Below, one piece after another: positions 42,871 through 50,083 of a stretch of DNA of 50,083 nucleotides. Source of the stretch: Hyphomicrobiales bacterium (GTDB lineage: Bacteria; Pseudomonadota; Alphaproteobacteria; Rhizobiales; Rhizobiaceae); the NCBI GenBank assembly GCA_900465685.1, contig UEGR01000004.1, positions 19,739 through 69,821 of the forward strand. The letters are read 5' to 3'. The notes beneath the pieces are model-generated. The model made no database searches and was not told the origin of the DNA. It saw only the letters and a list, made by a program, of their open reading frames with translations. The position numbers were made by a program, and so were the translations under genes. The first letter of the stretch is position 1. Every line of letters starts with the position of its first letter.

Positions 42871-43680
42871 ATGACTGACACGCCGCAACCGCTCCGCTCG
42901 CCTCTGCTCGACAAGCCCGCCGGTCAGGCCGGGAAGCGCATTGCGCACGGCTTTTTCACGCGCAAAGGCGGCGTTTCAGATGGTATCTATGCCGGGCTGA
43001 ATGTCGGTGCCGGATCGGATGACGTGGCAGAACATGTCGCGGAAAACCGCCGCCGGGTGGCAGAATCGCTTGGCGTTGCGCCGGATCATCTTTTGACCGT
43101 GCATCAGGTTCATTCGCCCGATGTGCTGCATGTGACCGCGCCTTTCGATTCGCCACGCCCCAAGGCCGATGCCATGGTGACCACTGTTCCCGGCATTGCG
43201 CTCGGCGCGCTTTCTGCCGATTGCGGTCCGGTTCTGTTTGCCGATCATGAGGCCGGTGTCATCGGTTCCGCCCATGCGGGCTGGCGCGGTGCATTCAGCG
43301 GTGTGCTGGAAAATACCATCGACGCCATGATCGGTCTTGGCGCAAAGCGCGAGAACATCGTCGCGGTCCTCGGGCCGACAATCGGTCCCGACAATTATGA
43401 AGTCGGACCGGAGTTCTATGCAGAGTTTTTGAGCAAGGACCCTGCCTATGCGCGCTATTTCCGCGCTTCGGACAAGCCGGATCACAAGCTTTTCGATCTG
43501 TGGACCTTCATCACCGACCGCCTGACCAAGGCTGGCGTACAGGCCAGCTCCCTTCGCCAGTGCACTTATGCCGATGAAGACCAGTTCTTTTCCTACCGGC
43601 GTACCACCCACCGCAAAGAGTCGGATTACGGACGCCAGATTGCAGCCATTGCTATCGTCGCTGCCAAAGATTCCATTTGA
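42871..43680 (+). CDS. pgeF: Peptidoglycan editing factor / multicopper polyphenol oxidase-fold protein
   Basis: A 269-residue YfiH/LACC1-family protein. The His/Cys site is complete: VHQVHSPDVLHV near residue 77, SADCGPVLFADHEAGVIGSA near 112 and SAHAGWRGAFSGVLENTIDA near 130. In E. coli PgeF removes misincorporated L-Ser peptidoglycan precursors; relatives act on purine nucleosides. It follows the midA-like gene after a 144-base gap holding a repeat and is 10 bases before the M24 gene. Confidence 0.9.
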   Translation: MTDTPQPLRSPLLDKPAGQAGKRIAHGFFTRKGGVSDGIYAGLNVGAGSDDVAEHVAENRRRVAESLGVAPDHLLTVHQVHSPDVLHVTAPFDSPRPKADAMVTTVPGIALGALSADCGPVLFADHEAGVIGSAHAGWRGAFSGVLENTIDAMIGLGAKRENIVAVLGPTIGPDNYEVGPEFYAEFLSKDPAYARYFRASDKPDHKLFDLWTFITDRLTKAGVQASSLRQCTYADEDQFFSYRRTTHRKESDYGRQIAAIAIVAAKDSI

Positions 43681-43690
43681 GGAGAACCGC

Positions 43691-44842
43691 ATGGCCCTTC
43701 ACTTCGAGCCGGAAGAATTCGCCGCACGCCGCGACCGTCTGATCTTGAAGATGGAGGAGGAAAAGCTCGATGCTCTCCTGCTGTTCGCACAGGAAAGCAT
43801 GTACTGGCTGACGGGCTATGACACGTTCGGCTTCTGCTTCTTCCAATGCCTTGTGGTGAAGGCCGACGGTTCGATGGTGCTGATGACGCGCTCGGCGGAT
43901 TTACGTCAGGCGCGCCAGACCTCGAATATCGAGAACATCGTCGTCTGGACCGACCGCGACAATGCCAATCCGGCAGCGGACCTGCGCACTATCCTGACCG
44001 AGCTTGATCTGCTCGGCACCCGTATCGGTATCGAATACCAGACCCATGGCCTCACTGGCGCAAATGCCCGCAGGCTCGACGAGCAATTGCAGAGCTTTGC
44101 CAAATTGTTCGATGCGTCCGGTATGGTGGACCGCCTGCGCCTTTTGAAAAGCCCGGCGGAAATCACCTATGCCAGGCGCGCGGCGCAGCTGGGCGACGAC
44201 GCGCTCGACGCAGCGCTGAAGACCACACGGGCCGGCGCAAGCGAAGCCGATATTCTGGCCGCGATGATGAGCGCCAATTTTGCCGGCGACGGTGACTATC
44301 CGGCCAATGAATATATCATCGGTTCCGGCGAAGACGCCCTGCTCTGCCGTTATAAATCCGGTCGCCGCACGCTCGATGCCAATGACCAGCTCACGCTCGA
44401 ATGGTCGGGTGTGTTCCGCCATTATCACGCGCCGATGATGCGCACGATCCTGATCGGCCAGCCGACAGAGCACCACGTCAAGCTCTACGATGCTGCCCGC
44501 GAGGCGCTGGAAGCCGTCGAGGCGGCAATGACACCGGCATCAACATTCGGTGATGTATTCGACGCCCATGCCCGCACCATGGAGGCACACGGGCTGACAC
44601 GCCACCGCCTGAATGCGTGCGGTTACTCGGTCGGCGCGCGCTTCACACCGTCATGGATGGACCCGCAAATGTTCTATGCAGGCAATCCGGAGAGCATTCA
44701 GCCGGATATGACGCTCTTCGCGCATATGATCATCATGGATTCCGACAGCGGCGCTGCAATGACGCTTGGACAGACATACCTCACAACAAATGGTGCGGCT
44801 CAGCCATTATCCCGCCATTCTCTTGATATGCTTATCGCCTGA
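43691..44842 (+). CDS. M24-family (creatinase/ectoine hydrolase-like) protein
   Basis: A 383-residue protein with the creatinase N-domain (DRLILKMEEEKLDALLLFAQ, ESMYWLTGYDTFGFCFFQC) and a pita-bread C-domain. Where M24 peptidases have the metal-binding pattern DxG...D-x-TR, this one reads LEWSGVFRHYHAPMMRTI (near residue 235), so the two aspartates appear replaced by Glu and Pro; a later ligand region reads FAHMIIMDSDSG. It therefore fits the non-peptidase branch (creatinase, ectoine hydrolase DoeA) rather than Xaa-Pro peptidases. ATG 43691 follows GGAGAACC, 10 bases after pgeF. Confidence 0.85.
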   Translation: MALHFEPEEFAARRDRLILKMEEEKLDALLLFAQESMYWLTGYDTFGFCFFQCLVVKADGSMVLMTRSADLRQARQTSNIENIVVWTDRDNANPAADLRTILTELDLLGTRIGIEYQTHGLTGANARRLDEQLQSFAKLFDASGMVDRLRLLKSPAEITYARRAAQLGDDALDAALKTTRAGASEADILAAMMSANFAGDGDYPANEYIIGSGEDALLCRYKSGRRTLDANDQLTLEWSGVFRHYHAPMMRTILIGQPTEHHVKLYDAAREALEAVEAAMTPASTFGDVFDAHARTMEAHGLTRHRLNACGYSVGARFTPSWMDPQMFYAGNPESIQPDMTLFAHMIIMDSDSGAAMTLGQTYLTTNGAAQPLSRHSLDMLIA

Positions 44843-44929
44843 CATCATTGTCAAACGGCCCACGATCGGCGATAAATCGGCCTGACGTGAGAACCGCCTG
44901 TATTTTCAGGACTATGCGTTTTCAGGAGC

Positions 44930-45559
44930 ATGAAGCCGAACATGAACAAGGCACATATTTCGATGATGCTGTTGCTTGCCGGAGCGCTCGCTGCCTGCAA
45001 CAGCACCGAATCCGCACTGAACGTGCAGGGCTCTGGCCAAAACACAAGCCAAGCCTCTGGCCAAGCCACAGGCCAGGCTGTCGGCCAGACCGCCGGACAA
45101 CCGGCTAACGGTCAGGCAACGACGCCGGGCGCTGTGACGACCCCTGGAACCACAACGCCTGCGACCACACCGGGGCGCACGGCGACGCTGAAGCCGGGCA
45201 AGCTGCACATTGCGCCTATTGTCGGCGCGCCCGTCAATGTCGTGACGCCGCTGACGCATCGCATGAATGACGATGCCAAGGCCAAGGGCGTGGAGCTGGC
45301 AGGCGCCAATGACACGAGTGCTGCCTATGTCATGAAGGGGTACTTCTCGGTTCTCTCGGAAGACAACCAGACGACCGTGCTCTATGTCTGGGATGTGCTG
45401 GACGCTTCCGGCAACCGGTTGCACCGCATTCAGGGGCAGGAGAAAGTGCAAGGTGCAGCGGCAGACTCATGGAGCGTGGTGCAGCCCGCCACGATGCAGG
45501 CCATCGCCGACCGCACCATGCAGGAATATTCTACGTGGCTTGCGGCAAATCGCGCATAA
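44930..45559 (+). CDS. Hypothetical lipoprotein with Gln/Gly/Thr-rich repeats
   Basis: A 209-residue exported lipoprotein; signal segment SMMLLLAGALAAC gives the lipobox cysteine at residue 23. It is followed by a low-complexity region (imperfect SGQATGQ-type repeats, then TTPG-type repeats, residues 35-85) and a globular C-terminal domain (IAPIVGAPVNVVTPLTHRMN to MQEYSTWLAANRA; first and last segments only). The globular part was not recognised. An RBS AGGAG touches ATG 44930, so ATG 44942 is a possible start. Likely envelope-located; function unknown. Confidence 0.78.
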   Translation: MKPNMNKAHISMMLLLAGALAACNSTESALNVQGSGQNTSQASGQATGQAVGQTAGQPANGQATTPGAVTTPGTTTPATTPGRTATLKPGKLHIAPIVGAPVNVVTPLTHRMNDDAKAKGVELAGANDTSAAYVMKGYFSVLSEDNQTTVLYVWDVLDASGNRLHRIQGQEKVQGAAADSWSVVQPATMQAIADRTMQEYSTWLAANRA

Positions 45560-45622
45560 ACTATGAGCATTTTCAGCAAGGAACTGAAATCCCTTACTGA
45601 ATCCCCGCTTTTTGACACGCGG

Positions 45623-45646
45623 AAAGGCCGGAAATCCGGCCTTTTT
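45623..45646 (+). terminator. Terminator after the lipoprotein gene
   Basis: AAAGGCCGG / CCGGCCTTT with an AAAT loop and TTTTT. Confidence 0.85.
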
Positions 45647-45794
45647 CAACAATTGTGAACAGTCGGGCCTTGCAATGACGATGACTCTTTGCAATAGGCC
45701 GCACATTCGAGAAAACCTTGTAAGCTGCTGTACTTAACCTGACCGGCCAAAAGTACGCGGCTTTAAAGTTTTTAAAGGATGACGTTGCTGGGCC

Positions 45795-45850
45795 CCGCAT
45801 CGTTGCGGTCCATGCGCGAAACAAGATTACGTCCGTTATACGGACTTTTT
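45795..45850 (+). promoter_or_regulatory. Leader hairpins upstream of prs, possible attenuator
   Basis: A first hairpin CCGCA / TGCGG (45795-45808) is followed by GTCCGT / ACGGAC with a 3-base loop (45831-45845) and five T, 50 bases before prs. The 340-base gap 45560-45900 holds no gene. The second hairpin looks like an intrinsic terminator in the leader. Confidence 0.45.
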
Positions 45851-45900
45851 GCGACAGAACGAAACCGCAAACCTATCGCATCGGCTCAGAGGCAAAAAGA

Positions 45901-46833
45901 ATGAAACTTTTCGCAGGCAACTCCAACCGGGCACTTGCCGAATCCGTTGCTAAATATCTCAACATCCCGCTCGGCAAGGCTAGCGTTCGCCGCTTCGCCG
46001 ATCAGGAGATTTTCGTAGAGATTCAGGAAAACGTGCGCGGCGAAGACGTGTTCGTTCTGCAATCGACTTCCTATCCGGCAAACGATCACCTGATGGAACT
46101 GCTCATCATGATCGACGCCTTCCGCCGTTCGTCGGCGCGCCGCATCACCGCCGTCCTGCCTTATTTCGGTTATGCCCGTCAGGACCGCAAGCCCGGCCCG
46201 CGCACGCCGATCTCGGCAAAGCTGGTTGCTAATCTCATCACCGAAGCCGGTGCAAACCGCGTTCTGACCCTTGATCTTCATGCCGGTCAGATTCAGGGCT
46301 TCTTCGATATCCCGACCGACAATCTCTATGCCGTTCCGGTTATCGCACGTGACGTGAAGGCCAACTACGCAACCGGCAACTGCATGGTCGTATCGCCGGA
46401 CGTCGGCGGCGTGGTTCGCGCCCGCTCCTTGGCCAAGCGCATCGACGCGCAGCTCGCCATCGTCGACAAGCGCCGCGAACGTCCAGGTGAATCGGAAGTC
46501 ATGAACGTCATCGGTGAAGTGGCTGGCAAAGATTGTCTGCTGTTCGACGATATCGTTGATTCCGGCGGCACGCTCTGCAACGCAGCCGAGGCCCTGCTGG
46601 CCAAGGGCGCGAACAGCGTCACCGCTTACATCACGCATGGCGTTCTGTCCGGCGGCGCGGTTGCCCGTATCGCCTCTTCGAAGCTGAAGGAACTGGTGAT
46701 CACCGATTCCATCCAGCCGACCACTGCGATCAACGATGCACCGAATATCCGCGTGCTCTCTATCTCCGATCTGATCGGCGAAGCCATTGCGCGTACGGCA
46801 GCGGAAGAATCCGTTTCGAGCCTGTTCGACTAA
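45901..46833 (+). CDS. prs: Ribose-phosphate pyrophosphokinase
   Basis: A 310-residue class I enzyme making PRPP from ribose 5-phosphate and ATP for nucleotide, histidine and tryptophan synthesis. Features: [20 protein letters not shown] near residue 37, the ATP loop [18 protein letters not shown] near 94, [18 protein letters not shown] near 128 and the PRPP-binding [17 protein letters not shown] near 217. RBS GAGG lies 9 bases before ATG. Monocistronic. Its stop overlaps that of the convergent chromate transporter gene by four bases. Confidence 0.96.
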   Translation: MKLFAGNSNRALAESVAKYLNIPLGKASVRRFADQEIFVEIQENVRGEDVFVLQSTSYPANDHLMELLIMIDAFRRSSARRITAVLPYFGYARQDRKPGPRTPISAKLVANLITEAGANRVLTLDLHAGQIQGFFDIPTDNLYAVPVIARDVKANYATGNCMVVSPDVGGVVRARSLAKRIDAQLAIVDKRRERPGESEVMNVIGEVAGKDCLLFDDIVDSGGTLCNAAEALLAKGANSVTAYITHGVLSGGAVARIASSKLKELVITDSIQPTTAINDAPNIRVLSISDLIGEAIARTAAEESVSSLFD

Positions 46834-48128
46834 AATATCAAACGGATCACAATTCCGAGGCATGCCGCGAGCAACAGCACCAGCGGCATGTTGAGCCTCA
46901 GAACGACAAGCAACAATGCCGCCGCGCCTGCGATCAGGACGGCGGCATTGTCTATTGTGCTCCAGACGGGCAAAGGCACGCTGAACGGCCCGACTGCCTT
47001 ATCCAGCACCTGTGCAAACAGCACATGCAGCGAGAACCACAGCGCCAGATTGGCGATCACGCCCACGACCGCCGCCGTGATGCCACTCAGCATGGCCGAA
47101 AGCCAGCGCACCTGACGCAGCCGCTCCACGAAGGGTGCGCCCGCCAAAATCCATAGAAAACACGGCACGAAGGTAAACCACAGCGCAATGATGCCGCCGA
47201 CAAGGCCGCCCAGAATCGGCGGCAGGCCCGACAGGTTTGCGGCCCCCACAAAGCCAACGAAAACCAGCACGAGGATCAGCGGTCCCGGCGTAGTTTCGGC
47301 CAGCCCAAGCCCGGTCAGCATTTCGCCGGGCTTCATCCAGCCGAAATGCTCGACCGCCTGTTGCGCCGTATAGGACAGCGCGGCATAGGCGCCGCCGAAA
47401 GTCACCGCCGCCAGCTTGGAGAAGAACGCCGCTTCCTGCACGAAGACATGCGTGCCGCCGAACGCCAGATAAAGAAGAACGAGCGGCGCGAGCCAAAGCC
47501 CGCCCCAGACCAGCGTTTGCTGCGTGAACTCGCGCAATGCGCCGGGCGTCGCCTCGCCCAAACCAGTGCCCGCCCCGCTGCCCTGAACGATATGGCGCAA
47601 GCCGCCTGCTAGAGCTGCCAGCAGAACGACGAGCGGAAACGGCAGTTTCAAAAGCGCTATGGCAATAAACGCTGCAATCGCCACTGCATAAGAAAAACCG
47701 GAAGCAAGTGTGCGTTTCGCCATGCGGTAAAGCGCTTCAAACACCACCGCCAGCACCGCTGCCTTGAGGCCGAACAGCAAGCCTGCCACCATCTCCACAT
47801 GCCCGAATGCAATATAAAGTGCGGAGAGAGCAAGCATCACGATAGCGCCGGGCAGCACGAACAGAAGCCCTGCCAGCAGGCCGCCGCGCCAGCCTTTGAC
47901 TGCCCAGCCCGAATAGGTCGCAAGCTGCATGGCTTCCGGCCCGGGCAACAACATGCAGAAGTTCAGCGCATGGATCAGCCGTTCCTGATCCATCCATTTT
48001 TTCTCATCCACGATGATGCGTTGCAGCATGGCGATCTGGGCGGCGGGGCCGCCGAACGACAGCAGACCCACTTTGCCGAAAGTCGCGAAGAGTTCTTTGA
48101 AACCTGGCTGCTTTACTGGCTCTGTCAC
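46830..48128 (-). CDS. chrA: Chromate transporter (CHR family)
   Basis: A 432-residue inner-membrane efflux protein of the two-domain CHR type. The N-half motif [20 protein letters not shown] near residue 25 and [20 protein letters not shown] near 55, and the repeated C-half motif [20 protein letters not shown] near 245 with [20 protein letters not shown] near 275, are all present. About ten to twelve membrane segments. The physiological substrate could be chromate or sulfate-like anions. ATG 48128; overlaps prs at the 3' end. Confidence 0.9.
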   Translation of the reverse strand: MTEPVKQPGFKELFATFGKVGLLSFGGPAAQIAMLQRIIVDEKKWMDQERLIHALNFCMLLPGPEAMQLATYSGWAVKGWRGGLLAGLLFVLPGAIVMLALSALYIAFGHVEMVAGLLFGLKAAVLAVVFEALYRMAKRTLASGFSYAVAIAAFIAIALLKLPFPLVVLLAALAGGLRHIVQGSGAGTGLGEATPGALREFTQQTLVWGGLWLAPLVLLYLAFGGTHVFVQEAAFFSKLAAVTFGGAYAALSYTAQQAVEHFGWMKPGEMLTGLGLAETTPGPLILVLVFVGFVGAANLSGLPPILGGLVGGIIALWFTFVPCFLWILAGAPFVERLRQVRWLSAMLSGITAAVVGVIANLALWFSLHVLFAQVLDKAVGPFSVPLPVWSTIDNAAVLIAGAAALLLVVLRLNMPLVLLLAACLGIVIRLIF

Positions 48129-48214
48129 GCTGCTGCCCTGAATGATCCGTTTCGCAAGCTGTCGGCGAGGATCATTACAGGTTCATGACAGTTTTCACAG
48201 GCAGCAACTTGGCC

Positions 48215-49759
48215 CTACTCGGCGGCTGCGCCCTCTTCCGCCAGATCGTCCGGAGCGTTGGGATCACCCGGTGCCGTTTCGCAAGCAAGATCAGGGAAAT
48301 TGACAATGCGCATTCCCTTGAAATCATTACGGACAACGAGAAGTCCGCGCTCCTCGAAGTAGGTCAGCAAACGCCGGGCGCGGCTGAACGAGTGCGTGCC
48401 ATAGGCGCGGGCCAGCGCCGCATCGGACGGACAAGGCGCACCGGTTACCGCCGCCTGTGCGACGATCAGGAACACGCCCTGCACATCGTCGGTGAGGCTT
48501 TCCGACAGTGACAGCGCCTGCTGCCACGTTTCGCCACTGGCCACATCGCTTTCAATGCTGGCCTGCGCCACCGCCAGTCTGCGGCGGAAGGCCGGCAAGG
48601 CCAGCGGTTCGCCCGGAACGCGGTGAATGCGGCAGCGCACCAGAAAATCCTGATAGAGAACGGCCACAGACCGGAACGAGGCCTCCGGATCATCCACAAT
48701 CTCGCGCATGACCTTATCGAGTAGCTCGTCGCGTTCCGCTTCAACGATTCCCGGAAAGAGCGGCGCTTCGACCGGTTCTGCCTCGGGCTTCGGCTTGGCC
48801 ACCTGCGCCAGAATTTCCGCCGTGGATGGCGGCGGTGGTGGTGGAGGCGTGCGGCGCACAACGGTGCGGATTTCCTGCGGCGCAGGCGTAAAGATCAGAT
48901 CGAGCGCATCTTCCGGCGCATCGGGCAGCGGCATGAGCTTCGGCGATGACGAACGCGCGGAGGTTTCCACCTTGCCGATGCGGATCGGCAGCGGGCGCCG
49001 TGAGAGTGCCGGTCCAAGCGCCACAAAATGTCCGCGCTCCAGATCGCGGAACATTTCCGCCTGCTTGCGCTCCATGCCGAGCAGATCGGCGGCGCGGGCC
49101 ATGTCGATATCGAGGAAGGTGCGGCCCATGAGAAAATTGGAGGCTTCAGCAGCCACGTTCTTGGCAAGCTTGGCCAGACGCTGCGTGGCAATGACACCGG
49201 CCAGTCCGCGCTTGCGCCCGCGACACATGAGGTTCGTCATCGCACCGAGCGATAGCTTGCGCGCTTCGTCGGACACTTCACCAGCGGCGGCAGGCGCAAA
49301 AAGCTGTGCTTCGTCCACGACCACGAGCATCGGATACCAGTAATCGCGTTCGGCATCGAAAAGACCGCCAAGGAAAGCCGCTGCCGAGCGCATTTGCTGC
49401 TCGACATCGAGACCTTCCAGATTGAGCACCACCGAAACACGGTGCTGGCGGATACGTCCGGCAATGCGGGTCAATTCGGCTTCGGTGCGGGCAGCATCAA
49501 CGACGACATGGCCGTAAAGATCAGCCAGCGTGACAAAGTCCCCTTCCGGGTCGACGATGCACTGCTGCACCCACTGCGCGCTCTGCTCCAGCAGGCGGCG
49601 CAAAAGATGCGACTTGCCGGAGCCGGAATTGCCCTGAACGAGCAGGCGCGTGGCGAGAAGCTCCTCAAGATCAAGCATGGCCTGCTTGCCACCGCCAAGC
49701 GCCGCTGCCGAGGCAGAACCGCTTCCAGCAACAGCACCCATGTCGATACCGACCTGCAT
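48215..49759 (-). CDS. HerA/FtsK-like ATPase
   Basis: A 514-residue cytoplasmic ATPase. N-terminal RecA-like domain: Walker A QGNSGSGKSHLLRRLLE near residue 42, a DPEGDF turn near 70, and Walker B MLVVVDEAQLFAP near 145; an arginine-rich MCRGRKRGLAGVIATQRLA stretch near 180 resembles HerA/VirB4-type sensors. A proline run (PPPPPPPS, near 315) links it to an alpha-helical C-terminal domain of about 180 residues that was not recognised. HerA proteins translocate DNA with the nuclease NurA; no NurA-like gene is next to it. The start is fixed by AAGGAGGCGAG-ATG. Confidence 0.85.
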   Translation of the reverse strand: MQVGIDMGAVAGSGSASAAALGGGKQAMLDLEELLATRLLVQGNSGSGKSHLLRRLLEQSAQWVQQCIVDPEGDFVTLADLYGHVVVDAARTEAELTRIAGRIRQHRVSVVLNLEGLDVEQQMRSAAAFLGGLFDAERDYWYPMLVVVDEAQLFAPAAAGEVSDEARKLSLGAMTNLMCRGRKRGLAGVIATQRLAKLAKNVAAEASNFLMGRTFLDIDMARAADLLGMERKQAEMFRDLERGHFVALGPALSRRPLPIRIGKVETSARSSSPKLMPLPDAPEDALDLIFTPAPQEIRTVVRRTPPPPPPPSTAEILAQVAKPKPEAEPVEAPLFPGIVEAERDELLDKVMREIVDDPEASFRSVAVLYQDFLVRCRIHRVPGEPLALPAFRRRLAVAQASIESDVASGETWQQALSLSESLTDDVQGVFLIVAQAAVTGAPCPSDAALARAYGTHSFSRARRLLTYFEERGLLVVRNDFKGMRIVNFPDLACETAPGDPNAPDDLAEEGAAAE

Positions 49760-49918
49760 CTCGCCTCCTTGATTGAAAATGACAGGAACAGACGACTCGC
49801 ACGGCCAGGCCAGCGGTCGATCAGGCATTCGCTTAACATCTTTGACGCAGCCAATGCCACCGGTTATGAGAAATGCCCACAGATGCCGGGCGCGGCAATC
49901 GCTGGCAGGCCAAAAAAC

Positions 49919-49947
49919 TTGCGCTGTTGCACGCTATGGTCTATAGC
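49919..49947 (+). promoter_or_regulatory. Candidate promoter near the window end
   Basis: TTGCGC, 17-base spacer, TATAGC. It points out of the window, toward the short ORF at 49987. Confidence 0.5.
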
Positions 49948-49986
49948 CACCGCCATCCGCGTAGACACCCTTGGAGGCAACGCGGA

Positions 49987-50049
49987 ATGGAGCGGTCCGG
50001 TCTTTCACCTTGTGACAGACGATACGGGCTGTTTCATGTTGTTTGTTGA
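49987..50049 (+). CDS. Possible 20-codon ORF
   Basis: MERSGLSPCDRRYGLFHVVC, preceded by GGAGG at nine bases and by a promoter-like site. It ends immediately before a dispersed repeat. No relative recognised. It may be a leader peptide, the start of a gene interrupted by the repeat, or chance. Confidence 0.3.
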   Translation: MERSGLSPCDRRYGLFHVVC

Positions 50050-50083
50050 AGCATGGTCCCGAAAAGTGGAAACCGGTTTTCGG
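50050..50083. repeat. Palindromic dispersed repeat, truncated by the window end
   Basis: AGCATGGTCCCGAAAAGTGG and AAACCGGTTTTCGG match the reverse complement of the copy at 42800-42848. Confidence 0.75.

Overview
The window is chromosomal DNA of an alphaproteobacterium of the order Hyphomicrobiales, most likely Brucella or the Ochrobactrum group. The evidence is the gene set and gene order: trxB followed by an LsrB/VtlR-type LysR regulator, greA followed by a WadC/LpcC-type LPS-core glycosyltransferase, a BA14K-type protein, UvrB and CarB with the long insertions or extensions typical of the order, an AbcR-type small RNA, and dispersed palindromic repeats of the kind common in these genomes. 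Protein-coding density is high, the DNA is GC-rich, and no phage, insertion sequence, CRISPR array, rRNA or tRNA was seen.

Layout. 1-8.3 kb: carB, a BacA/SbmA-like ABC protein with a decayed ATPase domain, a cold-shock gene, a frameshifted glutathione S-transferase and aspartate aminotransferase. 8.3-14.2 kb: an AbcR-family small RNA on the minus strand, then a five-gene operon of a metallophosphodiesterase and a complete sugar/glycerophosphate-type ABC importer. 14.2-20.2 kb: trxB-lsrB/vtlR operon, a TrkH-type potassium transporter, an Lrp/AsnC regulator, and the greA-wadC operon with a terminator-like hairpin in the greA leader. 20.4-26.5 kb: DMT transporters, an extensin-like lipoprotein, an acyl-CoA thioesterase and uvrB. 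26.5-32.9 kb: an SDR/aldo-keto reductase/cupin operon divergent from its probable LysR regulator, a double-Kazal lipoprotein, a lytic transglycosylase, a second cold-shock gene and a BA14K protein. 33-38.7 kb: an MBL-fold hydrolase, a glycine-rich membrane protein, ilvE, and a MarR-response regulator-histidine kinase group. 38.7-50 kb: csaA-like and ybjN-like genes, ubiK-like gene divergent from the lgt-midA-pgeF-M24 group, a repeat-bearing lipoprotein, prs, chrA and a HerA-like ATPase.

How genes work together. The small RNA, the LsrB/VtlR regulator and the ABC importer lie within 7 kb; in related bacteria LsrB/VtlR controls AbcR RNAs and AbcR RNAs repress ABC-transporter mRNAs, so this may be a local nutrient-uptake control circuit (inference). 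Several genes contribute to the envelope: lgt (lipoprotein maturation), pgeF and the transglycosylase (peptidoglycan), wadC (LPS core), and the lipoproteins.

Most interesting points: the AbcR RNA and its 11-nt complementarity to the Kazal-gene ribosome binding site, the ABC protein that has lost Walker A, signature and catalytic glutamate, a GraL-like terminator in the greA leader, a terminator-like hairpin before prs, and an M24 protein without canonical metal ligands. All assignments come from reading the sequence without database searches.
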